Assembly: GCA_017430675.1 (NCBI GenBank)
Contig: JAFRMM010000187.1
Location: forward strand, 1-16,519
From: Prevotella sp.
Lineage (GTDB): Bacteria > Bacteroidota > Bacteroidia > Bacteroidales > Bacteroidaceae
Direction: 5' to 3'
DNA: 16,519 bases
Below are positions 7,713 through 14,875 of this stretch, piece after piece; positions within the stretch are counted from its first letter, which is position 1; every line of letters starts with the position of its first letter. The notes beneath the pieces are model-generated. The model saw only the letters and a program-made list of their open reading frames with translations. It was not told the origin of the DNA and did no database searches. A program made the translations under genes and the position numbers.

Positions 7713-9115
7713 ATCTCTGGGGCTTTGATCTTGTCGAAATAGTACCAATAGGTGCCCTTGAACTTGGAATGACCCCGTTGTTGGTTGTATTCCATGAAGC
7801 GTTGCAGCACATCCTGGCGCTTGATATAGCGCTGCCAGTCTTCCTGAGGCGCATTAGTGCCCGCCAGCCAGATGCAGAGGGCTTCCTGATAGAGCGTTTT
7901 CAAACGGGGCTTGTCAGTGTCAATGCAATAGCGGTCGTAGTCACGTTTGAAGTTCTCGATGTCCTTCAGCAGCAGGGTGCTGCAGAGGATATAATCGAGG
8001 GCAATAGTGTTATCTGAGTTGGCGTCGAGCAACTGCATCATCAGGAAGTGGGCATTGTCACTGATGGTGATGGTGTCGTGACGGTTCACCATCCTGATCT
8101 TATCCTTGTAGATATCTTTGCCATGCTGCCTCAGATGATCAGCCCATTGGTGATAGACGAGGGTCTTGTCGAGGATGCGCAGGTATTTCTCTGCTGCCAG
8201 GGAGTCACCGCTGACAATGTTGCACTCTGCCAGACGGCGCATCATCCTGACGTTACGGTTGTCGCGCGAAAAGACGTTCGTCATCATGGCGGCCCGCTCT
8301 GTAAAGGTCATGTCACCCAAAGCCCAGTAGAGTTCGTTCATGTTGCGGATGGTGAGCATGGGGGTGTCAGGACCTATCTGATAGAACGTGCCAAGGTCTG
8401 TAGGTGTGAACTTCAGCAGATGCTCAGGCAGTTGTCCGCGCTGTGCCTGGACCAAGTTGTAGAAGAACAGCATCTGACTGGTCCATCGGTCATAGCCTTC
8501 CACCATCTGGATCACCTTGTCGTGGTTGCCGAAATAGTATTCGCAATCCACGGCGAAGTCTTTTTCGAGGACGAAGTCCGGTGCCTGCAGTTTCTTCACC
8601 TGTGGTAGTCCGAACAATAGATAGGTAGGTAACAAGGCCAAGGCCAACAATATGAGGCGTATCCTCCAGCCTCTCATCAGGGAGACAATCCATAACACCA
8701 GCACCCATCCTAAGATGGCGATGGTGGATGCGAGACGGTAACTGGTGCTGAAATGACAGACGGCCACGAAGGTCATCACTACCAATGCCAATAGGAGAGC
8801 GACGATCTTACTGACTCTAAAGTTCTTGAGTGCCTGGTATAAGGTGATGCCGATGAGTAACAGACAGAGCGTCAGAATGATGGCTCCCGCGTAGAGATAG
8901 TAATAGAACTGCGTGAGGAAGTCACCGATGAGTGAGGCCAGACCTCCAGATATCTCAAAATAGGTGGATATGTAATCCCACGACCAGAGGAAGATCTGGT
9001 TCTGCTCCTGATAGAAGAAGTGGTAGGGATACCAGAACTGGAAAAAGCACCAGATGATGACAGTCCAGAGGACTATCGTTATAGTGGGGTAGTATCTTGA
9101 CAGGAACTTCTTCAT
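7709..9115 (-). CDS. DUF6057-type polytopic membrane protein, copy C
   Basis: This 468-residue paralog of copy B is shorter in the membrane part. Spans are visible at about residues 12-28, 72-92, 103-121, 127-147 and 152-169, with a soluble helical region from about 175 to 468. It retains the YQEQNQIFLWSWDYI block and the GGLASLIGDFLTQFY block between spans 1 and 2, the ALGDMTFTERAAMM region matching the repeats of the other copies, and a C-terminal KGTYWYYFDK block like the WYYL end of copy B. Its start codon overlaps the stop of the upstream aldolase gene (ATGA 9115-9112), and its own stop overlaps the start of propeller copy C. The paired arrangement therefore matches copies A and B. No enzymatic motif was recognised. 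Confidence 0.8.
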   Translation of the reverse strand: MKKFLSRYYPTITIVLWTVIIWCFFQFWYPYHFFYQEQNQIFLWSWDYISTYFEISGGLASLIGDFLTQFYYYLYAGAIILTLCLLLIGITLYQALKNFRVSKIVALLLALVVMTFVAVCHFSTSYRLASTIAILGWVLVLWIVSLMRGWRIRLILLALALLPTYLLFGLPQVKKLQAPDFVLEKDFAVDCEYYFGNHDKVIQMVEGYDRWTSQMLFFYNLVQAQRGQLPEHLLKFTPTDLGTFYQIGPDTPMLTIRNMNELYWALGDMTFTERAAMMTNVFSRDNRNVRMMRRLAECNIVSGDSLAAEKYLRILDKTLVYHQWADHLRQHGKDIYKDKIRMVNRHDTITISDNAHFLMMQLLDANSDNTIALDYILCSTLLLKDIENFKRDYDRYCIDTDKPRLKTLYQEALCIWLAGTNAPQEDWQRYIKRQDVLQRFMEYNQQRGHSKFKGTYWYYFDKIKAPEI

Positions 9116-10176
9116 CCGAGTATTTTTTCTAATTCGTCAATATCCTCATCTGTGGTGGCCCAACTGGTGACGAAGCGGCAGATGGTGTGATGCCTGTCCG
9201 TCTGACCGAAGTGTGAGAACTCCACCTTACGTCCCAGTTTCTCAGCCTGTTCATTATCGAGAATGACAAACTGCTGGTTCGTGGGGGAATCGACATAGAA
9301 TTTGAAACCCTTGCGGATGAAGATATCCTTCATACGCATCGCCATCTTGATGGCATGCTCCGACAATTTGAAATACAACAGGCTATTCCCCTCCTGTTTA
9401 GGAGGGGCAGGGGTGGTCTGACTAAACAGCGCCTCGAACTGCAAGCCTATCAGTGCTCCCTTGGCGATGACGGCACCGTGTTGCTTCTGGATGGAGAAGA
9501 AGTGCTTATGGGCTTTGCGGTTGGTGAAGACCACAGCCTCCCCGCAGAGGGCACCGATCTTTGTACCGCCGATATAGAACACGTCGCAGTGGCGCGCCAG
9601 ATAGGGCAGGGTCACGTCGTTGCCTTCAGCCATCAGACCATAGCCAAGACGGGCGCCGTCGATATAGAGCGGTATCTCATAGTGCTGACACACCTGATAG
9701 ATGTCGTCAAGTTCTTTGGCTGTGTATATCGTACCAAACTCCGTAGGGAAGGTGATATAGACCAGTCCGGGATGTACGGCGTGATCCTTGTTACCGTCGT
9801 GCATGTAGTCATCGAGGTATTTGTCGAGCACCATCGCCTCCATCTTTCCCTGAGCGTCGGGCAGGGTGATAATCTTATGTTCCGTGAACTCCACGGCTCC
9901 TGCCTCATGCACATTGATATGGCCGCTACCGACACAAATGACACCCTCATACTGGTAGAGCATCGAGTCGATCGTGGTGGCATTCGTCTGGGTGCCACCC
10001 GTCAGGAAGAATATCTGCGCATCAGGCAGTCCGCAAGCCTCGCGGATACGGTCTTTGGCTCGTTCGCTGAACTCGTCGAAACCGTAAGGCGTCGGCTTGG
10101 CATTATTATGCTTGATGAGGTTGTCGAGTACCTGTTGGCAGGCTCCGTTATTGTAGTCACATTCAAATGAGATCAT
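9112..10176 (-). CDS. PLP-dependent threonine aldolase-family (beta-eliminating lyase fold) protein
   Basis: This 354-residue protein has the fold-type I layout of low-specificity L-threonine aldolases, which cleave threonine or allo-threonine to glycine and acetaldehyde. Visible features are a phosphate-binding GGTQTN (60-65), a HxxxHEAGA block with the likely PLP-stacking His (86 or 90), YIDGARLGYG with the PLP-pyridine Asp173, and GGTKIG with the Schiff-base Lys206. Length is normal for the family. Residues about 253-264 (QTTPAPPKQEGN) look like an extra loop and are encoded by a repeat-like hairpin. The gene is first in an operon with copy C of the membrane/propeller pair and has a TAnnTTTG box upstream. 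It differs enough from E. coli LtaE that I give no symbol; another PLP-dependent aldolase or lyase activity is possible. Confidence 0.85.
   Translation of the reverse strand: MISFECDYNNGACQQVLDNLIKHNNAKPTPYGFDEFSERAKDRIREACGLPDAQIFFLTGGTQTNATTIDSMLYQYEGVICVGSGHINVHEAGAVEFTEHKIITLPDAQGKMEAMVLDKYLDDYMHDGNKDHAVHPGLVYITFPTEFGTIYTAKELDDIYQVCQHYEIPLYIDGARLGYGLMAEGNDVTLPYLARHCDVFYIGGTKIGALCGEAVVFTNRKAHKHFFSIQKQHGAVIAKGALIGLQFEALFSQTTPAPPKQEGNSLLYFKLSEHAIKMAMRMKDIFIRKGFKFYVDSPTNQQFVILDNEQAEKLGRKVEFSHFGQTDRHHTICRFVTSWATTDEDIDELEKILG
9388..9407. repeat. REP-like palindrome inside the aldolase gene
   Basis: Two perfect 8-base GC-rich arms (9388-9395, 9400-9407) flank a 4-base GTTT loop, followed by CAGGGGTGGT. 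The type (CCCCTCCT...AGGAGGGG) resembles dispersed palindromes common between genes in Bacteroidota. Here it is translated in frame as part of a Pro/Gln-rich loop. Confidence 0.65.
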
Positions 10177-10199
10177 GCTATCTTTTAGTTATTTGGCTG

Positions 10200-10207
10200 C
10201 AAAATTA
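10200..10207 (-). promoter_or_regulatory. Putative -7 box for the aldolase operon
   Basis: On the - strand this reads TAATTTTG, matching the Bacteroidota -7 consensus TAnnTTTG, about 24 bases before the ATG at 10176. No clear -33 TTTG was found at the expected spacing, so confidence is moderate. Confidence 0.5.
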
Positions 10208-10226
10208 CACAAAGTTTCCCGATTTA

Positions 10227-10258
10227 CTTGCAGAGTTCAGGCGATTTTTGTATTTTTG
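10227..10258 (+). promoter_or_regulatory. Promoter of the DUF3089-type hydrolase gene
   Basis: A -7 box TATTTTTG (10251-10258) matches TAnnTTTG, with a TTG-type -33 element (10228-10230) 20 bases upstream. Transcription would start near 10265. This excludes the ATG at 10228 and supports the ATG at 10285. The box lies 43 bases from the -7 box of the divergent operon. Confidence 0.6.
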
Positions 10259-10284
10259 CAACCAATTTTGTTATTATTGGTGTT

Positions 10285-11253
10285 ATGGTAAGGCTCAGAA
10301 ATGCTGTTATGACAATCTTTGCATGTGCTCTCCTGCTTATCTTCTCATCATGGGATGATGGGCGGGGCGACCTGATTGGTCCTATACCGCAGAAGCCGCT
10401 CTATGGTGATCCTACCCAATGGTATATCCAGGATCGTGGCGGTGCGGCCGACATTTTCTATATCATCTCTACTGAGACGGATGATCATCTGATGGGTAGT
10501 GACACCTGTCACTATGCCGACACCCGTGATGCCCGTCTGCGCAGTCAGATGCTCAAGGAGATGCATGCCGTCGATTCGTTCTATTCCGGTCAACTCAACT
10601 ATTATTCACCTTATTATCGCCAAGTGTCCATGCAGTCGTGGGTCACGGAGAATATGGCACTTGTACGTCTGCCTTTGGCGATATCTGATGTGTTGCGCAG
10701 TTGGGAGTATTATCTGGAGCACTTCAACCAGGGACGACCATTTATCCTTGCCGGGTTTAGTCAGGGTGCTCATGCCATGATGGACATTCTGAAACGGATG
10801 CCCGACAGTATTGCCAGTAGGATGGTTGCCGCCTATGTTATCGGCTATAAGGTAACGGAAGAGGATACTCTTGCCAGTCATCATCTGCGAGCAGCCAAAG
10901 GTGCAACGGATACGGGTGTCACTATCTGTTTCAATTCCGTCAAGTCGCTCGAGGCGGAGATTCCTGTGCTCAGCGGTGGTAATCTGTTCTGTATCAATCC
11001 CGTCAATTGGCACACAGACACCGTGAGTGCACCGTTTGTGCTTTATGGCCGTAAACAGAATGATACGCTCTCAGCCCGTCTGGATCCGGAAAGTCATCTG
11101 CTCCTGATAGATGGTTATAAGATCAACAGGCCCATGCCCGTCGTTGGTCGTTCTGGTAACTATCATCATCTGGAACTGAAGTTCTTCTATCCCTATATCC
11201 GCCAGAACATGGCTGATCGTGTAGCAGCCTATCTGGGAAAGAAAGAAGAGTGA
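10285..11253 (+). CDS. Secreted alpha/beta hydrolase, DUF3089-type
   Basis: From the ATG at 10285 the protein has 322 residues. The first ~22 form a signal peptide (MVRLRN followed by a hydrophobic core); no lipobox Cys is present, so it is probably periplasmic or N-terminally anchored. A WYIQDRGGAADIFYI block and an LNYYSPYYRQ block precede the nucleophile elbow AGFSQGA with Ser159 (GxSxG). A C-terminal GNYHHLELKFFY block probably supplies the catalytic His (294 or 295). This order fits DUF3089, a lipase-like alpha/beta hydrolase family; the substrate is unknown. It is a single-gene unit with its own promoter and terminator, divergent from the aldolase operon and convergent with the SusA-like gene. 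The longer frame from 10228 is rejected because it would begin upstream of the predicted transcription start. Confidence 0.8.
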   Translation: MVRLRNAVMTIFACALLLIFSSWDDGRGDLIGPIPQKPLYGDPTQWYIQDRGGAADIFYIISTETDDHLMGSDTCHYADTRDARLRSQMLKEMHAVDSFYSGQLNYYSPYYRQVSMQSWVTENMALVRLPLAISDVLRSWEYYLEHFNQGRPFILAGFSQGAHAMMDILKRMPDSIASRMVAAYVIGYKVTEEDTLASHHLRAAKGATDTGVTICFNSVKSLEAEIPVLSGGNLFCINPVNWHTDTVSAPFVLYGRKQNDTLSARLDPESHLLLIDGYKINRPMPVVGRSGNYHHLELKFFYPYIRQNMADRVAAYLGKKEE

Positions 11254-11278
11254 GTTTTTCGCCTCACTCTTTCTTTTT
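11241..11278. terminator. Bidirectional terminator between the DUF3089 and GH13 genes
   Basis: The arms 11247-11254 and 11263-11270 pair perfectly and extend outward (with one bulged base) through A/G-rich and T/C-rich flanks, with an 8-base loop. A T-run follows on the + strand and the A-rich side serves the - strand. Both stop codons (TGA 11251-11253; - strand TAA 11279-11277) lie in or next to the stem. Confidence 0.75.
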
Positions 11279-13208
11279 AATATTCCAGAACCAAACTCTG
11301 ACGGGGCTTGAGTTCCAGATCCTTCGACAAGTCGAAGTAGCGACCTGTGGGAACATCCTTGGCCCTTGTGGCGCTGCCGATGACCTCAGCATAGCGGGCC
11401 ACCTCCATCGTGGCGGGTTTTCTGGTACCGTTGAGAATGGTGAGGGCTGTCTTCCCCTTGTACTGGCGGGCGATGACATAGATGCCTTTGTAGGGGATGA
11501 ACTGCGTCTGTGTACCTTTGATAATCACATCGTTGTTCTGGCGCCAGTGCAGCAAACGAGAGAGCCACGAGAACATGTTCTGCTCGGCCTTCGTACGGCC
11601 TTCCTTGGTGAAGCAGTTATGAGTATCGTCAGGAAATCCGCCAGGGAAGTCGCAGCGCACATTGCCATCAGTCACTTCCTTTGTGCCGTTCATCAGCACC
11701 TCTGTACCATAGTAGAGTTGCGGGATGCGGTTCACAGTCAGTAATAGGGCAAGGGCCTGTTTCAGGGCCAGCGTGTCCTTGCCATTACCCAGGAAACGGT
11801 CTGTGTCGTGGTTCTCGATGAAGGCCATCACACTCGATGGGTTGGGGTAGAGATAGTCATAGACGAACGAGTTGTAGAGCCTGTTAAATCCATTCCACCA
11901 GGCATCCGTCTCCTCGTTCTTGGCTTGGTTCAGTTTGTCGAAGAACGAGAAGTCCATCACGGTCTTCAGGTAGGAGTTGTTCTTGGCAAGTTTGGAGTCC
12001 TTTTGCCAGGCAGCGGTATAGGCAGGCTCCGTCACCCATGTCTCACCAACGGTGTTGAAGTTGGGGTATTCCTCGTCGAGTTCCTTCATCCACTGGGCCA
12101 TCGCATCAGCGTAAGCATAAGGATAGGTGTCCATACGGATGCCGTCGATACCTACCGTTTCTATCCACCAGATGCTGTTTTGGATCAGATAGCGCATGAG
12201 GTGCGGATTATGCTGGTTCAGGTCGGGCATAGAGGGTACGAACCATCCTTCGACGGTTTCTTTCATATCCACCTTAGAGGCGTATGGATCGACCACAGGG
12301 GTCAACTTGTAACTGGTCTGCAGATAGGCACTCTTCATAGGCTCTGAGCCGTCGCTATTGGCCGTAAAGCCTGTCATGGGATCGCGACCACTGGCCTTCT
12401 CTGTGAGCCAGTCAGGGGTGTTGAGCCAGTCCTTCGAGGGCATGTCCTGTGTCCAGGGGTGCTCAAAACCGCTGTGGTTGAAGATCATATCCATCACAAT
12501 CTTGAGACCTTTGGCATGGGCCTCGTCGCAGAGGCGCTTGTAGTCATCGTTTGAGCCGAAGCGTGGATCCACCTGATAATAGTTTGTCGTGGCATAGCCG
12601 TGGTAGGTCGAGTAACCGTTTTCCGAGTCCGGGGAGTCGTTCTCCAAGACAGGGGTGAACCAGAGGGCTGTCACACCCAGTTCCTTGAAATAGTCGAGAT
12701 GCTCGCGGATGCCGTTCAGGTCACCGCCGTGTCTCAGACTCGGCTTCGTGCGGTCTTCCACATAGTGGCGCATGCCCTTGATCTGTGGGTTATGACCTGC
12801 GCCCTGAGCAAAACGGTCTGGCATCAGCATATAGAGCACGTCGGCATTGGAAAAGCCCTGACGCTTGTCGCCACTCATCTCACGCTGCTTCAACTGATAC
12901 TGCACTTTCGTCTTGCCGAAATTGAGTGTCATCGTGCCTGGCTGCGCATCCTTCAGGTTCATGTAGATCAGCAGGTAGTTAGGAGAATCCAGACGCACGA
13001 GACTGTCAATTACGACACCAGGATAGTCTGTTGTGACACTTTGTACATCGCGGATACCCTTCCCATAGGCCATCAACTGTACCTGTGGATTCTTCATCCC
13101 CACATACCAGTCTGTTGGTTCTATACGGTCAATCACGCTTTTCTTTGCTGCACTCATTGTCAATACATTTGCCATCAGGATGGCGGTTAAAAAGATAATC
13201 CTTCGCAT
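11277..13208 (-). CDS. Periplasmic GH13 alpha-glucanase, SusA/neopullulanase-like
   Basis: This 643-residue secreted enzyme has a signal peptide of about 20 residues (ending near MSAAKK, no lipobox). An N-terminal beta domain (about 25-110) of the kind found in cyclomaltodextrinase/neopullulanase precedes the GH13 barrel (about 122-555) and a C-terminal beta domain (about 565-643). The conserved GH13 regions are intact: DMIFNH (240-245), GIRMD with nucleophile Asp360, VGETW with acid/base Glu389, and ENHDTD with Asp468. The arrangement and length match SusA of Bacteroides, which hydrolyses malto-oligosaccharides in the periplasm, but no SusB-G genes lie in the window, so no symbol is assigned. 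It lies downstream of the fucose isomerase-family gene on the same strand, across a terminator. No TAnnTTTG box was found in the 75-base gap. Confidence 0.9.
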   Translation of the reverse strand: MRRIIFLTAILMANVLTMSAAKKSVIDRIEPTDWYVGMKNPQVQLMAYGKGIRDVQSVTTDYPGVVIDSLVRLDSPNYLLIYMNLKDAQPGTMTLNFGKTKVQYQLKQREMSGDKRQGFSNADVLYMLMPDRFAQGAGHNPQIKGMRHYVEDRTKPSLRHGGDLNGIREHLDYFKELGVTALWFTPVLENDSPDSENGYSTYHGYATTNYYQVDPRFGSNDDYKRLCDEAHAKGLKIVMDMIFNHSGFEHPWTQDMPSKDWLNTPDWLTEKASGRDPMTGFTANSDGSEPMKSAYLQTSYKLTPVVDPYASKVDMKETVEGWFVPSMPDLNQHNPHLMRYLIQNSIWWIETVGIDGIRMDTYPYAYADAMAQWMKELDEEYPNFNTVGETWVTEPAYTAAWQKDSKLAKNNSYLKTVMDFSFFDKLNQAKNEETDAWWNGFNRLYNSFVYDYLYPNPSSVMAFIENHDTDRFLGNGKDTLALKQALALLLTVNRIPQLYYGTEVLMNGTKEVTDGNVRCDFPGGFPDDTHNCFTKEGRTKAEQNMFSWLSRLLHWRQNNDVIIKGTQTQFIPYKGIYVIARQYKGKTALTILNGTRKPATMEVARYAEVIGSATRAKDVPTGRYFDLSKDLELKPRQSLVLEY

Positions 13209-13236
13209 ATTGCTTTTAGTTTATTCTTGTGAGTAA

Positions 13237-13264
13237 AAAAGGATGCCGATGAAGGCATCCTTTT
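13237..13264 (-). terminator. Rho-independent terminator after the fucose isomerase-family gene
   Basis: The perfect 11-base arms 13237-13247 and 13254-13264 flank a 6-base loop. On the - strand the stem is GC-rich at the loop and runs into six T residues, 20 bases after the stop at 13284. It ends transcription before the GH13 gene, or acts as a partial terminator if they are cotranscribed. Confidence 0.85.
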
Positions 13265-13283
13265 GGTATGGTCTATCCTATCC

Positions 13284-14780
13284 TTATGCGAACGGATTCT
13301 CCGTGGGATAGTAGTTACCCTTCGGGAAGTTGTAGTCGATCTCGTCAACGGGGATACCCATGTACTTCAGCACCTCCCAGAGATACTTACCCTGATGGCC
13401 GAACATCACGGCGCAGTGGTGTGGGTAGTGCTTCTCGATGAGGACGTGACGATAGAAGCGGCTCATGTTCTTGATACCGAAGATGCCGATAGAACCGAAT
13501 GAGCGTGTGGCTACAGGAATCACCTCGCCCTGGGCGATGTAAGCGCGCAGTTTGGTATCGGCAGTTGACTGCAGACGATAAACAGTAGCCAGACCTGGCA
13601 GGATGTCACCTTCGAGGGTGCCGTTGGTTACCTCAACAGGCAGGGCGCGGGCCATGATGCGCTGGAAGCACATCTGACAGTTGCAGACCTTAGAAGAAGC
13701 GGTGTTGCCACAATGGAAGCCCATGAAGATCTCCTTCTCTGTGTAGGTGTCGCAAGCAAACTTCTTGCCCTTGATGCTCTCCTCGTACATATCGGTAGGT
13801 ACGGTGTTGTTGATGTCGAGCAGGGTAACAGCATCCTCAGAGATACAGGTGCCGATGTACTCAGACAGAGCGCCATAGATATCTACCTCGCAAGCCACGG
13901 GGATGCCACGGCTGGTGAGACGGCTGTTCACGTAGCAAGGTACGAAGCCGAACATGGTCTGGAATGCAGGCCAGCACTTGTTGGCCATAGCCACGAACTG
14001 GCGTGAGCCCTTGTGACCCTCAATCCAGTCGGTCAGCGTCAGTTCATACTGGGCGAGTTTCGGCAGAACTGAAGGAATCTTGTTACCGTGACCCAGTTCA
14101 GCAGCCATCTCCTTCACGACATCGTCGATGCGGGGATCGCCCTGGTGTTTCTGGAAAGCCTCAAGCAGGTCGAGTTCTGAGTTCTCCTCAATCTCCACGT
14201 CGAGATCATAGAGTGCACGGATAGGAGCATTACAAGCCAGGAAGTTGTTGGGACGAGGACCGAAACTGATGATCTTCAGGTTCTGCAGACCGACGATAGC
14301 ACGTGCGATGGGAAGAAACTCGTGAATCATCTCAGCGCACTGGGCAGCGTCACCTACTGGCTCCTCAGGAATATATGCACGAGTCTTGCGCAATGACAGA
14401 GCCTGGCTGGCGTTCAGCATACCGCAGTAAGCGTCGCCACGACCGTCGATCAGGTCGTTCTGAGTCTCCTCAGCAGCGGCGCAGAACATGGTGGGACCCT
14501 GGAACCAGTCAGCAATCATGGTCTCAGAGATCTCAGGACCGAAGTTGCCGAGATAGACGCAGAGGGCATTACAACCAGCCTTCTGTACATCGGCAAGAGC
14601 CTGCTGAGCATGGATCTCACTCTCAACGATACAGATGGGGCACTCATAGATATTGTCCTTACCGAACTTCTTTTCATACGCAGCGATAACAGCCTTACGA
14701 CGGTTTACTGCCAATGACTCGGGGAAACAGTCGCGGCTAACAGCCACGATTCCGATCTTAATTTTAGGTACGTTGTTCAT
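13284..14780 (-). CDS. L-fucose isomerase-family protein (short form)
   Basis: From the ATG at 14780 the protein has 498 residues. Members interconvert aldoses and ketoses (L-fucose to L-fuculose in FucI) using Mn2+. The likely metal ligands are visible: Glu298 (ACEVD) and Asp322 (LLDINN) are 24 residues apart, the same spacing as Glu337/Asp361 of E. coli FucI, and His454/455 (HHCAVMFGH) fits the C-terminal His ligand. It is about 90 residues shorter than classical FucI (591), and no fucK, fucA or fucP is nearby, so the true sugar is uncertain. A Cys-rich CNCQMCF block occurs at 366-372. The frame extends to an ATG at 14864, but that lies upstream of the predicted promoter (14823-14830), so 14780 is preferred. 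Its own promoter and terminator make it a single-gene unit. Confidence 0.8.
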   Translation of the reverse strand: MNNVPKIKIGIVAVSRDCFPESLAVNRRKAVIAAYEKKFGKDNIYECPICIVESEIHAQQALADVQKAGCNALCVYLGNFGPEISETMIADWFQGPTMFCAAAEETQNDLIDGRGDAYCGMLNASQALSLRKTRAYIPEEPVGDAAQCAEMIHEFLPIARAIVGLQNLKIISFGPRPNNFLACNAPIRALYDLDVEIEENSELDLLEAFQKHQGDPRIDDVVKEMAAELGHGNKIPSVLPKLAQYELTLTDWIEGHKGSRQFVAMANKCWPAFQTMFGFVPCYVNSRLTSRGIPVACEVDIYGALSEYIGTCISEDAVTLLDINNTVPTDMYEESIKGKKFACDTYTEKEIFMGFHCGNTASSKVCNCQMCFQRIMARALPVEVTNGTLEGDILPGLATVYRLQSTADTKLRAYIAQGEVIPVATRSFGSIGIFGIKNMSRFYRHVLIEKHYPHHCAVMFGHQGKYLWEVLKYMGIPVDEIDYNFPKGNYYPTENPFA

Positions 14781-14811
14781 AATGTATTTGTTTAAAATGT
14801 AGTAATGTTTA

Positions 14812-14826
14812 TTTGCAGACTGCAAA
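14812..14826. promoter_or_regulatory. Palindrome at the fucose isomerase-family transcription start
   Basis: A perfect 7-1-7 palindrome (TTTGCAG-A-CTGCAAA) includes the TTTG of the -7 box and the predicted start site. It is a candidate operator, but TTTGCA often follows the -7 box by itself, so this may be chance. Confidence 0.4.
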
Positions 14827-14830
14827 GATA
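14823..14830 (-). promoter_or_regulatory. -7 box for the fucose isomerase-family gene
   Basis: On the - strand this reads TATCTTTG, a full match to TAnnTTTG. The predicted start near 14816 leaves a leader of about 36 A/T-rich bases before the ATG at 14780. No clear TTTG -33 element is present at the usual spacing. Confidence 0.65.
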
Positions 14831-14875
14831 GGAAAATTTCCGGAATATTCGGGCTCTTTGGCACGATAATTTATG

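Noticed and set aside
9355..10170. Long + strand open frame (271 codons) opposite the aldolase gene
   Set aside because: It is antisense to a well-conserved PLP enzyme, shows no domain, and reflects codon usage of the real gene.
10228..10284. Upstream ATG extending the DUF3089-type gene by 19 codons
   Set aside because: The predicted promoter (10227-10258) places transcription start downstream of this ATG; the ATG at 10285 gives a proper signal peptide.
10177..10284. Possible small RNA or riboswitch in the divergent region
   Set aside because: Only two promoter boxes were found; no stable hairpin or known riboswitch core was seen.
10167..10358. 63-codon + strand open frame across the divergent promoter region
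   Set aside because: It overlaps both promoters and two real genes in other frames and has no recognisable product.
14781..14864. 28-codon N-terminal extension of the fucose isomerase-family gene
   Set aside because: It spans the TAnnTTTG promoter, and the extension has no resemblance to the family.
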